Source: Bolinopsis microptera (taxonomy: Eukaryota; Ctenophora; Tentaculata; Lobata; Bolinopsidae). Taken from it: a stretch of DNA of 64,000 nt. The stretch covers positions 1,725,886 through 1,789,885 of the forward strand of contig NC_087081.1 in assembly GCF_026151205.1 (NCBI RefSeq), in the 5' to 3' direction. Under the pieces are notes generated by a model. That model worked only from the letters and a program-made list of their open reading frames with translations, was not told where the DNA came from and made no database searches. The translations under genes and the position numbers were made by a program. Each line of letters opens with the position of its first letter. Within the stretch, counting starts at the first letter, position 1. Below, one piece after another: positions 10,570-21,347 of this stretch.

Positions 10570-11192
10570 ATGGTTGATCAGTGAGGGTGTATCGTGAGTT
10601 TTAACACTTTCTGCGAATCGTAGAAAGATGCTGAGAAATACTACGACGACAGTGTTGAAATGCCGCCCAATAAAACAGGGAAAATGGGTGCTAATGATCG
10701 GAATTAAGGGCCCGACCTGAAGCGCACACCCTAAACTTCAAAAACCCTATAGCTCAATGTGAATGAAAGCTGTGAGTGCTCAGGGAGGAAGGATCAGGTG
10801 AGTTAAATAGCCAAAAGAAGTGCACGTGCGACTTATGTCCAGTGATGCCCAGCTGGACAGTACGGCTTAGTTTCGGCAGGTCGAGTGAAGCCGAGTAAGC
10901 CCCCTTACCACGTCAAGGTCACTTAACCGAATCCAGGCTGCTGTTCCAATCAATCCAAGAATGAAAGACACGAACAAGAATTGGGTTGAAAGGAATTACA
11001 GTCAGATAAATCAGAGTAAGTGGGCGGAGTCTTCACGAATGCTCTGGTGCTCAGGACTGACTCCGCCGCCGTACTTATAATCCCAGCAATTCTAAAGCGT
11101 CCAGGAGGCCCCAGACGAGAGGCGGGAGCCCAAACCCCCTGTGCCAGCCCCGAGAAACGGGTCCAAGGCCCGAGAGTTTGACAAGAGCCAGG

Positions 11193-11303
11193 ATCGCAAT
11201 GCTAACTGTCGATTCAAAGTTCCCATCCGTCCCGACTGCAAACAACTTTACTTGCTTAAGCTGGTCGGTATGAATAGTAACCGTCCCTCCAGCCAGCACC
11301 ACT
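11193..11303. repeat. 110-bp module repeated in the LINE-1 5' region (copy 2)
   Basis: Second copy of the module at 10309-10420. The surrounding GC-rich stretch (11040-11450) differs in composition from the flanks and probably belongs to the element leader. Confidence 0.8.
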
Positions 11304-11612
11304 CACCCATCCCCGCCGCACCCCCGTGCCAACCCCCAGATCTCAGACCATACCACGAGGAGGACGAACCCACACCAATCCCGCCCAGGACCCACCCAGC
11401 CGCTCGAATTACCGGGAAGCTGCCTGGCTAATGCTCTGGACCAGAACAAAAGGGGGTGGATATAATCTTATATGCTCCCGAAGGAATCCCTGGTTTATGG
11501 TCTTTCTCATCGTCACCAGCACTTTCACTTATAGAGTCACCAGCGCTTTCACTGTAGTCATTGCAGCCCAATCACTGAAGTGTACAGAAGTACAGTTGTG
11601 GAACACAACAAG

Positions 11613-11848
11613 AAAATTGAGAATAATCTTGTGCGAGGGTAGGGACCCAGATGTCGTTTCTAACCCAAATAAACTTTAAGGAGGCTTCTCATCAGTGGCC
11701 GCACCTCCTTACTCGGTTTCTGAACTGGAATTCTATGGGCTTCCAGACGGCCAGACCGAGTATTACCAACCCATCTTTCTAGAGTTTATCACAAGTAGCA
11801 CCCACTTTGAAGATCTTTGACACCCAGACACACCCCATTGGCAAACAA
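11613..11848. repeat. Right long direct repeat flanking LINE-1
   Basis: A 236-bp partner of 5665-5892. Its right end falls at the point where homology between the two large segmental copies begins (AACAATGACTCG here, AACAAATGACTCG near 55500). Confidence 0.75.
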
Positions 11849-12293
11849 TGACTCGTTTGCCTCAATTTGCCTCAATTTGCCCTCGACTAAATGCTTTTAA
11901 AATTGTATTAATCCAAATTCGATTAGTTGAACTATAGACATGTGAAATATCATATCATGCCTATCTTGAAATTTCTTCCTGTGACAATCTTCTAAAGTTC
12001 TAAAGTTAAATTGGGAAAAACGTGGTCCATCTCGTGCGAACTTTCCTAATGACCAGGGTCAAAAACACTATTTTTTGAAAAGTGTCGTTTATGCTAGGTC
12101 GTCTGTTACTATATTATAGACACTCAATCACAGGTTTGACACGCATATTTCGGACTTTACTCTCCTATAAAATGAATACAAATTTAAAAGTACGTATGAT
12201 ACAGTAGAATTTAAAAGAAGGATTAGTCCGAACTTTCAATATAAGACATCAACCCTTACCGAGTAAATTTGTGCAACCAATAATATAATTCAG

Positions 12294-12454
12294 GCCCTTT
12301 TTACTACAACACACAAAAGAGTCAATGATACTGAATGAATTGATCTGCAAAGACATTAACAACAAAGATACAAAATCTGAATGCTTTGTAAACGTTTCAA
12401 CAGACAGTTGCAGAAACAATCAGAGTGTGTGGCTGTATTGTACCAACGGAACAG
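12294..12454 (+). CDS. Gene A exon: orphan second half of an SRCR domain
   Basis: Acceptor TTCAG at 12289-12293, donor GTGATG after 12454. It enters in phase 2 and leaves in phase 1. The translation has the SRCR back-half pattern (ICKDINNKDTK, then ECFV, then NQSVWLYC). It matches gene B exon 55942-56102, but the partner first-half exon (54499-54736 in B) has no counterpart upstream here. Confidence 0.75.
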
Positions 12455-15400
12455 GTGATGTACTCCTATTTCATACCATGTGACTCTTCGGATTATGATA
12501 GAGTTAATGATCTTTCTATATATATTTATATAAAGCGAGACGATATATGTATATATATATCTCATTATACTGAACTTCTACACAATAAAAAAAGCGGTTT
12601 ATATAATATATAGTATATATAATATCTTACTATATATAAAGCGAGACGATAGTTATCCGTACCATTTTACTGACACCACGGCATCAACTTTAACACGATT
12701 TTCTGCAAAAACCGTAAAAGATATAAAACTGAAACTTTTTTGACTGGGTCAAATGTCTTAATGGCATTCAAATCAGCATGAAAAAATAAAAAATTGGCCA
12801 AGAAATAAAAATTTTAGTGCCCAAAATTTGTCCCAAGTGTTGTCAAAAACGCAAATTAAGAGATGTTCATAATATTCAAGTCTTTTTATATATGTACTAT
12901 AGAAAACCCGTGGTCACAGGGAGGAAGCTAATAGTATTTTTTGTTAGTAAGTTTGAATCGCGACAAAAAATATCCTACACAACCGAAGATACAGCCAATT
13001 AAAATGCTGCTCGTACTAGACACAGCGTAATATCAACTAAACCGATCAAAATGACGTTAAAACAATCATTGCACGTGCATGTAATAACCCTCGTTACCAT
13101 GTTTACTTTGCAACCTTTTGCTTTTTGCCTAATTTGCACGTGGGCGGTCGTTCAGTGTACAAACAAAAATAATTCTCTGAATTATAAGTAAGATATATAT
13201 CATATATAATTCTAATAATCAACATTTCTGAGAACCGTGTTGCAGCTCAAAACATTTCATCCCAGTTTATCATAACTTACAAATCAACAGATATGTGGAG
13301 CCCTGTGGTTATTTTCGAAAGTATCCCTGTTCCTAATATGGATACTTCTTACCTGCACCTGAGAACAGACAGCACTGTGGGTAGTGGGGATCAGTATATA
13401 AGAATAAAGTTCTATAGTGAGGAAGGAGATTATGGAGGAAGTATTTATATCCGGTTCAGTTTAGATATAGAGTTCTATAATGAGGAAGGAGAAGAAGTAG
13501 GAGGTATCGGTATCCGGTTCAGTACTCGTGTAGAGTATTATCTCGACGATTGTCAGTCAGGCTACACTCCCTTCCCGACAAGTCTACCTGCAGAAACAGA
13601 TAAACACTGGGTAGTAGAGAAACGTGGCTACAGGATCATAGTATATTGTAATGGAAAACAGGTCGTCAACATAACAGCATCATCTGAAACGTGTAGTGAT
13701 GAAACTTGGAATACTTATTGGGGAAAGGAAGTGAGCATAATAGAGTTTTATAATACAGGCAGCACTACCTCTTATTATAATATAGGTTAGTGCTTTGGTA
13801 GTATTATAGTACAGATGTGGGTGACAATGTAATTATTTTAAGAAGCGTAATTAAATTTCTATTTTAGACATTGTTTGATCCGATACTGCGATCTCGTGTA
13901 TTATTAAACCAGTCATGGGAGGATCAATGAATGTTAAATGACGGTAAATTCGCTCTTTCAAAAATATGATTCTTTACTCACTGTTATCATAATCGTTTCA
14001 GAGCGTGTGTGGGAGTTTGAGAGAGCATCTCTTATCAACATGGTAACTGGAACGAAAAGACTTAATGATAGCGGGGGTCTTTTGATCGCAACAGTTTATA
14101 ACAAGCAAACTGGTAAGGTGAAAAATGGAACAGTTTGCAAGGATGCGTTTAACTGGTATTCGGCACAGCTTTTTTGCTGGACAATTGGACATCACTTCTC
14201 TGACTGGGGAAGTAATCCGAGAAACATGAAATATGTTCCTGAGTGAGTTTGATTTATATGTCAACATTTTAGTTTCTGTTACAATGGAAATGCTGTTTCT
14301 TTGCTATTTTGAATATCCGAACATTCTGCAATCTGCACCCAACCATTTAATTATTCAGGGATTGGCTGAATGGAACTGACATGTCAATAGTAATGGATGA
14401 CGTTAACTGCAAACAGAATGATATTGACATATCAGATTGCAATTCCCGCATTTTGAGACACAACTGTCAGCATGAGGACAATATTTGGCTCCACTGCTCT
14501 AGTAAAACAGGTATAGATTATCTTAAAAAGTAAAAAGCTTAAACTTATCAATAAACTTTATAATTAAGTTACGATTTATTTCATTATACAATCAATACTA
14601 AATAGCCCGTATAAACTATAAGCGCTACGACATGAAAATGAAATGATAGGGCATCAGCTGATGGGTTTCGGTTCTGGTTCTATTTCCTAAAATAACAACT
14701 TTTCGCTGTTCAGGATGTGTTGACGAAATTTTGCAGCAATCAAACAAAAACTGCACTGTGACTAATATCGGGGGGTTTTTGAAACACTTGTGTTATGATG
14801 AAAGTAGAAAAGAGTACTTTCACAAGTGTGCTTATTCGAACACTACCTATCATGTAACAGGAACTGAGAGTAACACACTCTTTAGTGTCTCTACTGTCTG
14901 TGAAAATGACCCGTATGTTTATCAGGCATGTGGTTTTCATACGAAAATTACCTTACAGAGCATTTATTTCTGTGGAGGTTATTTTAGAAATGATACAAAT
15001 CTAGAAGTACAACAGTTTGTAGAGTGTGACCAGAACTGTAGAAGAAATTCTGCTGAGGAATCATCACAGAGCTTCATTAACGGCAATAACGAAGATCAGT
15101 GTGACGACAAATGCGACTCTGATTACTGTGAGGATGAGAGTGTATGTGAGGGTCACACATACGGAGTTTACTGTGCTAGTAAATATACACCTGTATCCTT
15201 TGTTTGTGACAAAGAATATGATTGTGATAACGAGGAGGATGAGAAGGACTGTAATAACACCACATTACCAACCTGTATACATTATTATAAGAAAGTGAGG
15301 TATTATTGGGACATTACAGTCCCCATATTAAACTACACCAGGTGTAGTGTATTTGATCACAGTGAAGAATACTCGTTCACCTATCCGTACTGTTACGGAT

Positions 15401-17853
15401 ATCTAGAACAAACAAATTGCACTGATGTAAACAGAGTGGGTGGTTACTGTTTGATAAATGGTTTCATGTCGAGTGTATCAAAGTACGTGTTCTGTGGAAG
15501 TGAATTTAAGCTAACCAATGAAAATACTAGTCTCTGTGACGATAATCTAGAAAACGATTGTCGCTCATTATCTGCAGACTGTGTTGTTCACAAACACAAA
15601 CTCTGTGATGGAGTTAGTGACTGTGAAGATAATAGTGATGAGACCCGTGACATATGCCACCTAACAACAGTGGGATTCTTCAATTGTACTCGTGGTTTTG
15701 GTGGCGATAGAAATATAACAATACCCATAAAATGGATAATGGACAACAAAACCGATTGCCTCAATGGAGAAGATGAAAAAAGAAACCTTTGGAAATATTG
15801 TGGAGAGAAAAATGATTCGGCTTATAGAGTTGTCTTAGGAGACAAAACCTGCCAGGATATTTTGTTGTGTCCTGGAGATTCTGATCAAGGCTATGTTGAT
15901 TTTGACTTTCTTTGTGATGGTGTGAACTCTTGTGAGATTGAAAATGAGGTCTGCAGAATTTCGCGAGATTTCCCAAGTATCAATACGACTGCTGTGAATG
16001 AAAGATGTGCTGGACGAGATTTGTGCAAATCATTGGACTCTAAAAATGTAACATGTCATATACGGGAATTTCAGGGGCCAGCAGGATCTGCTTTCGGTGT
16101 CAATATAATGCTCAATGTGCCGACTTCTCAAGTAAACTGCAATAGTCTTTTCGGTGAACATTATGTGTTTATCAGTTGCATGGGTTTATGCTTAAACTCT
16201 ACGTGTCCTATTCAAGACACTTTTTTAGAACATGATTCATGTCCTGGTCAGTATCCTGGCCGAGTCAAAACTCTGGCAAACAACAATAACCTGACTTTTG
16301 TGTCAATGTCCGATGTAGGTGAATATGAAAATACAATTTTCCAATGTAAGAATACTAAATGTATAAAGTACAGCCAAGTTTGCGACCTTGTTGATGACTG
16401 TGGTGACATGTCGGATGAACGAAACTGTACAAATCATATAGTTTGTGAGAATACAAACAACCGGACAGATCAAGTAAAAGAGCACTTGATATCTCATTCC
16501 CAGAAGTGTGATGGTAGATTTGATTGTTTTGATCTTTCAGATGAATGCAATCTAGAGTGTGGCAAGGAAATCCTCCAAAACTGGTTCTTGAAACTTTATT
16601 GCTGGTTGTTGGGCCTCTTAGCAGCAATTTTTAATATCATCACCGTGTGCAAAGTAGCGAGTTGTATTAAAGACTCTGAAACAAGAAGCAATTTATACAC
16701 TACAGTACTAATTTGTGTAATCGGAATTGGTGATTTCCTAATAGGAGTCTACTTGATCGCACTATCAGTATTCGACAGCATTATTTTCGGAAAGAATTAT
16801 TGCAGGAAGCAAGCTGAGTGGTTATCGGGGAATTCTTGTTCTGTTCTTGGAGTTATCAGCACTGCGGGATCACAACTTTCTTTATTTTCGATGACTCTTT
16901 TAAGTTTGATCAGGATGTGGGGAATTCTGAACAGCTCTCTTAGCATTCCAGCCCGTGTCAATAAAAGAGCAATAGCAAAATTAATTGGGATCGTTATTGG
17001 AATCGTTACTGCTTCGATATCAGTAGCAATCATACCATTGGTCCCCGCCTTAGATGACTACTTTGTGCAAGGTTTCTTCTATGATCCACTCTACAAGCTA
17101 TTTATCGGATTCCCGAACAAAATGAAGCATATTAAAATTCTTCAAGCATACTACAAAACTGAAAATTTGTTGGCGAATACAACTTGGGCTGAGATCGGCG
17201 AGAAAGTTGATGGAATGTTCAACCAAAGCTTGAGTAGAAGTGCAGTGCACTTTTACGGAAATGATGGTGTGTGCCTCTTCAAATACTTTGTTCGTAGTGA
17301 TGATCCTAGAAGAAACCGCATAACATCGGATATGAAAACAGAAATGATCGACGTGAAAGGAAATATGATAGTTTGGCTTATGTTGGGCGTCAACCTTTTC
17401 TGCTTTGTGGTGATAACCGTGTCCTATTTGATGATCAACATTATATCTCGGAAATCATCCAGAAATTCTGGGCAAAATAGCAATCCAGATGCTGTCCGCA
17501 GAAACCGAGCAATACAGACCAGGATTGCGCTGGTCATAGCCACAGATTTCGCCTGTTGGGTTCCATTTATGATCATCAGTGGGCTCCACAATCTCGAAAC
17601 AATCGATGCTACAGATTGGTACGTAAGCTTCGCTATGATAGTTTTACCCCTCAATTCGGTCATCAACCCTTTGCTATATGATAACACTCTCAGAGAGTTG
17701 TTTGGTGAGGCATTCAGAAATTTTGCTGCTAGATGTTCAAGAGGCGCTACATGTTTAAGATTGCAAGTTACTGCTGTAGAAATGGGAGATCAAATAGAGG
17801 GAGCATCGCAAGTTAGAGCAAACGAGGATATCATCGCAGAAACGCCAATTTAG
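12294..17853 (+). CDS. Gene A: SRCR-LDLa-7TM receptor (LGR/RXFP/GRL101-like), five visible exons
   Basis: Predicted plasma-membrane receptor joining a large disulphide-rich ectodomain to a rhodopsin-class 7TM core. Exons: 12294-12454, 13291-13785, 14002-14242, 14359-14510, 14714-17853. All junctions are GT-AG and phases agree (1, 1, 2, 1). Domain order: half an SRCR, an unnamed domain, a complete SRCR split by a phase-2 intron, an N-glycan-rich Cys region, about six LDLa modules, seven membrane segments and a short tail. Core motifs: ATDFACWVPF in TM6, VLPLNSVINPLLY in TM7 and YGNDGVCLF before TM5, all typical of glycoprotein-hormone/relaxin-type receptors, but no leucine-rich repeats are visible. 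The first half of the N-terminal SRCR and a signal peptide are not adjacent; a LINE and its flanking repeat occupy that place. The gene may therefore be 5'-broken or use a distant exon. Ligand unknown. Confidence 0.85.
12500..12660. repeat. AT-rich tract with duplicated TATATAAAGCGAGACGATA motif
   Basis: Intronic (TA)n-rich DNA in which TATATAAAGCGAGACGATA occurs twice about 110 bp apart. It is absent from gene B's shorter intron. The remaining extra DNA to 13190 shows no feature I can name. Confidence 0.6.
13291..13785 (+). CDS. Gene A exon: unnamed extracellular domain with internal duplication
   Basis: A symmetric phase 1-1 exon of 495 bp, acceptor CAACAG and donor GTTAGT. The domain begins MWSPVV, contains HWVVEKRGYRIIVYCNGKQV and ends SYYNIG. 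I do not recognise a named family; CNG-V followed by a Cys and a Trp near the end recurs in invertebrate extracellular proteins as I remember them. Codons 39-59 and 60-80 (13407-13469 and 13470-13532) are an in-frame 63-bp tandem duplication (FYSEEG... and FYNEEG...) missing from gene B. Confidence 0.75.
14002..14242 (+). CDS. Gene A exon: first half of the complete SRCR domain
   Basis: Acceptor TTTCAG, donor GTGAGT, entering in phase 1 and leaving in phase 2. The translation VWEFERA...GTVCKDAFNWYSAQLFC...IGHHFSDWG is the standard SRCR start (V-D-x-W/F-x-x-A-x-x-x-C-x-x-L-G pattern). Confidence 0.85.
14359..14510 (+). CDS. Gene A exon: second half of the complete SRCR domain
   Basis: Begins one base into a codon after ATTCAG and ends AAA-ACA-G before GTATAG. 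It encodes VMDDVNCKQND then DISDC then RHNCQHEDNIWLHC, the conserved D-D-V-x-C ... C ... H-x-C ... W-L-x-C end of an SRCR domain. Confidence 0.85.
14714..17853 (+). CDS. Gene A last exon: LDLa array, 7TM core and C-tail
   Basis: A single 3.1-kb exon after CTGTTCAG, in phase with the previous donor, stop at 17851-17853. Residues are numbered from the TTG codon at 14731. LDLa-like modules lie at about 129-174, 277-309, 319-357, 374-408, 539-566 and 572-606, with C-D-x-x-x-D-C-x-x-x-x-D-E calcium-site patterns. TM1 618-640, TM2 655-678, TM3 703-727, TM4 747-770, TM5 879-904, TM6 930-951, TM7 963-983. TM3 ends SLIRMW, so the usual acidic residue before Arg is missing. The second outer loop (771-876) is about 105 residues, far longer than usual. 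Cys 1002 and 1008 in the tail could be palmitoylated. Many N-x-S/T sites mark the ectodomain. Confidence 0.9.
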
Positions 17854-17992
17854 ATGGAATCATAGAACATCTAATGATAAGGTAGGATTTTACAGATTTA
17901 CATAGAATCTTTGAATAAGCAGGATATATGCTTTATTAAAAACTGTTATCATCAAGATGAATGTACATTTTACATTATACAAAATAAATTTA

Positions 17993-17998
17993 CACGAT
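17993..17998 (+). terminator. Gene A candidate poly(A) signal
   Basis: AATAAA 140 bp after the stop codon, conserved at the matching place in gene B. Confidence 0.5.
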
Positions 17999-18356
17999 AT
18001 AGATTCCCACACTTGGATAAAAATGATGGCTGAATACTTTCATCAACAGTTTATAAGTCTTAATTGGTTTATTAGTGATTAACATTTCTACTCTCAGGGT
18101 GATATTACGTAATGGACAGCTACCAAATGTATGAACGAGCTTAGGGAAGATGATAAAGTAGATGGACATTATTTCCTTTCAAGCCACAGCTGATCACAAT
18201 TACAATGGTGTCTTAATAAGGTGTTAAAAATATTGGTGCCCAGGAACTGTAAAGCTGCTACTTCTTTATTTCAATACTTTTATGATCCACGAATTTATAG
18301 TCATTAGTTTTTCAAACAATCCATTTTTAGTTTGAGCAGCTACTGTAAGTTGATGT

Positions 18357-18512
18357 ATAGATGTGGATTCTGGAGGGGTGGTGAAGCATATCTTTTGACA
18401 CGTGAAAGACATTTACCAATCAGAATCGACTATCGAGAATCTATTCAACCCCTAAAATCGGTGCCATGTGTCAAAAAAAATGCTTCACCTCCCCAGCAGT
18501 ATCCACATCTAT
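18357..18512. mobile_element. Small MITE with about 47-bp inverted ends
   Basis: The left end ATAGATGTGGATTCTGG is mirrored by CCACATCTAT at the right. The inverted match continues through the GGTGAAGCAT core and into TTTTGACAC. Ends fit a TA target. The partner in copy B (61516 onward) has lost its right arm through the deletion that removed about 18490-18728. Confidence 0.65.
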
Positions 18513-19860
18513 AATTTTTTTAATCAAGGACATTGTGACACAGGGATTTATCGCATTATAGGAATTTAATAGCTATCGTCGTCAATTAAAGTGATATTTT
18601 ACGTCCAATTTTTAGATATAGCATAGGTTATAAATTCTTGTTACATCATGACTATCCAATTACTGTCCAATAATACCATTTTTTCTTTTAAATTTGATTG
18701 TCTATTTTCTATCGTTTGTTGCTTTTTTGTTGTTGGTATTTTGTGATTTCTCACTGATTAGCTATATAATATATTACACTTTGGGCTTGGCTGCTTGGTT
18801 ATTAATGTTATCTTTTTTTTCTAACTAAGACTAAATTCTTCTGACTGTTATTTTTAGTACTAGGATATATTTACTCTTAAGCAGAATTAGAGCTTATATT
18901 TTATGTTTTCAGTGAAAAGCCTGGAGTTTATTGTATTGAGTGGTTTGATTGCTATATAGTTTCTGGTTTATGAAATTGTCTCACTTGTCTCGAGCCTGCA
19001 CAATTTAACGTTTTATAATACTTTAATAAAGACTTAAAAACATAATTGGGAGTATTTTAACTTTAATAACACAGTGTTTATCATTATAATTATAAGGGAC
19101 ACCTAAATATAAATGCGGTATCATTTTGGCTCACATCATATTTGACTGCCAGGCCAGAGTATCCGTTATTTTACCAAAATATTTTGGTAGGAATTGAGTT
19201 ACACTTACTGAAATTAACGCAAGTTAGTGCAAATTATAGTTCATTTTAGTTTTAAGAAATAAATTAAGTCTTCGCAAGTAACCACTTTAACATGAGACTG
19301 ATCTACTCTATTACTATTTTACAAATAAAAGTTAACATTAAAAGTTTTAGTAGTATACTTGAGACCGAGCGCGGCCGACAAACGACCATTAATATTATAC
19401 GACAGTTGGTGCGCGTGCAAGTATATCCACGTGCTAGCTTGCCAATAGTAATATCATGAGCTAAGTTTTTCCACGGGTCCCCATTTTGACCAGTTTCAGA
19501 TTGGTTTCCACAAAAACCGAGCGTACTAAATCACTCTACAGTCGATCTTCGATATTTTTCTAAAAGGGCCCCTGACAATTTAAATCTATTCTATGTATTT
19601 TTGAACGCTGACTCCGAATCACCCCACATGACATAGGGTTAAAATTTTCCCCTTGTACTCCAGTAGCAGGGAATAGTTGAGCGTGCACTTCGATGTACAC
19701 GATTTCTGACAACACAGGGTTGTTTGTTAGATCATTCTTAACCAAAATCGTTTAGGTACACAATTTGTGTCGCTAGACATAACCCTATAGGGCAAATTTT
19801 CTAAATTACCCTCAGTCGCGCATACGAGATTTTTGTATTTCAGCTCCTAAAGGGCATAGA
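18513..19860. other. 3' flank of gene A, no gene seen
   Basis: AT-rich non-coding DNA conserved in copy B (from about 61640). Short ORFs such as 19560-19745 are conserved only because the duplication is recent. Confidence 0.5.
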
Positions 19861-20170
19861 GACTTACATTTTAGCTTAAAATTACCGCAATGGCCACATT
19901 TATTTACAAGTTATGAAGCAACATAAGGTCTCCAGTGGTTCGTTTTAGAGATATTGACAAAAAACTGTTTTTTGGCTCAGCGAACCAAAAATGGCAATGA
20001 ATTTTGGTAACTTGAACTAGGAAGGTCGTAGAGACTTGAATTTTAGCTTAAAATGACTGCAAACATCATATTTATATATAACTTATAAAGCAATATAAAC
20101 CCTCGAATGCTTATTTGTTTAGATATTGACAAAAATCAGTCATTTTGGCTGGATTTGGAAAAATACCAAA
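19861..20170. repeat. Two decayed units of a dispersed tandem-repeat family
   Basis: Two units about 180 bp apart share TTTTAGCTTAAAAT followed by a TTTATATACAAGTTATGAAGCAA-like block. The reverse complement of that block appears three times inside the TTAA element (about 29965, 30140, 30295) and once at about 32395. Confidence 0.6.
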
Positions 20171-20424
20171 TTGGGCAACTACTTTAGTCTTTTTTTGACA
20201 AGTTTTGTACTCAAGTTATTGAAATGTGCTTTGCAGTTGTAGATCGGGTGTTTTCTTCCAATATGGGTTTCGGTATAAATTCGGAAGCAACCGGTTCATG
20301 GGTGATAGGGGTTAAAAACCCTGAAATGTCAGGCGATGGGCGAGACAATTGTCTGAATTTGGTTATAAAATCACTCTTTGCTAGGGTTTGTTCTTTTCCG
20401 CTACATCGATCCGATTTCTAACTA

Positions 20425-20847
20425 CTAATCATCCCCCTCTACATCATTCTCTTTTAGATACATGATTTCTATAAGTTCTTGAAGGTACATCCGGCATGAT
20501 GTAAAGTCTATATCAAAGCATTTTAATGTGGTCTTAACAAGTTGCAAGATATTCAAGTTCACTAATAAAACAGAGATTGTAGGATATCCTTCTTTTACAT
20601 ATTGAGTAATTTTCAACATTCACAATCCTGGAGAATGTTCCAGAAAATGTCCTAGAAACAATTCTAGAATCCCGTAGGTGTCATCTGAAAGTCTAAATCA
20701 AAACTCCGGTGTAGTTAGAGTCACGGAGGTGGGATAATTGTGTTCCCATTTCCAGCTAGAGTAGACTCTCCTATTACTTTCAATACTGCCTGAAACAACT
20801 GGTATTTTTTGTCTCTGCTGGTGTAACGAACAATCTTCATTACCCAT
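20425..20847 (-). pseudogene. Candidate minus-strand gene remnant, unrecognised
   Basis: From ATG at 20847 the minus strand reads 49 codons (MGNEDCSLHQQRQKIPVV, then SSWKWEHNYPTSVTL) to TGA at 20698. The same frame then continues for 25 codons (DDTYGILELFLGHFLEHSPG) to a second TGA. A 64-codon frame follows at 20619-20425, ending in an acidic stretch. The residue make-up looks protein-like and both segmental copies keep it, but the duplication is recent, so that is weak evidence. No family recognised. Confidence 0.3.
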
Positions 20848-21242
20848 AATATATAATATTTATAAATTCAATTGAGTTTATTGTGTTTATTTATTAGTGG
20901 GAAGAGGGATTTTCAAATCTTAAAATAACATTTTCTTGTCCAATTTAAATCGGACAATTTAAACGTCAGCATGAAACTGCAACTATTTTACTCCTAACTA
21001 ATTGAAACAATGAAGCCCACGAACCTGGGTTCGCAAATTATCAGGACCATTAGCAGCATCGTTCTCAGACTTATCTCCCACTCTATTATCAGTGGGTAGA
21101 AGCGGAGTAGCTAGAGGACTAGAGGATGTGTGGGGGCCCACTACTGCATCTCTGTAACTGGGGACTACGCCCGGGATGTTTAGTCTGCAAGGCAGGTCCT
21201 CTACCTGATAGTTGGAACGTTGAGGGTGAGTTACACTGTATA

Positions 21243-21336
21243 ACCTAGTGTAACTATGGTAACTAGTAGTGTAACTATGGTAACTAGTAGTGTAGCTATG
21301 GTAACTAGTAGTGTAACTATGGTAACTAGTAGTGTA
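21243..21336. repeat. 21-bp minisatellite, four units
   Basis: Units TGTAACTATGGTAACTAGTAG in tandem. Each contains a GTAAC-TAT-GGTAAC half-palindrome related to the X-box motif. Confidence 0.9.
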
Positions 21337-21347
21337 ACACTAATTTC

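Larger units (their letters stand above)
5907..11612 (-). mobile_element. LINE-1: non-LTR retrotransposon, I/R1/Jockey-like, with RNase H
   Basis: A minus-strand LINE of about 5.7 kb bounded by a poly(A) tail (plus-strand T21, 5908-5928) and by direct repeats of about 230 bp. It contains one long ORF2 with endonuclease, reverse transcriptase and RNase H domains. Its upstream region (10070-11612) holds a possible ORF1 and an internally repeated 110-bp module. The flanking repeats differ at many positions, so the insertion is older than that of LINE-2 at 33.8 kb. Confidence 0.85.
11849..21097 (+). repeat. Segmental duplication, copy A
   Basis: This stretch is repeated in direct orientation at about 55500-64000, including every exon of the receptor gene from the orphan SRCR exon onward, the introns, the 3' flank and further non-coding DNA. 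The offset drifts between 42.9 and 43.65 kb because of indels: A has extra AT-rich DNA in 12500-13190, and B lacks about 18490-18728. Identity by eye is very high from 15750 to 17853 and from 19000 to 21097, and lower in between. Confidence 0.95.

Noticed and set aside
16303-17687. Minus-strand ORFs of 64-90 codons, repeated at 59449-60833
   Set aside because: Antisense to the 7TM exon; conserved only because the sense strand is duplicated.
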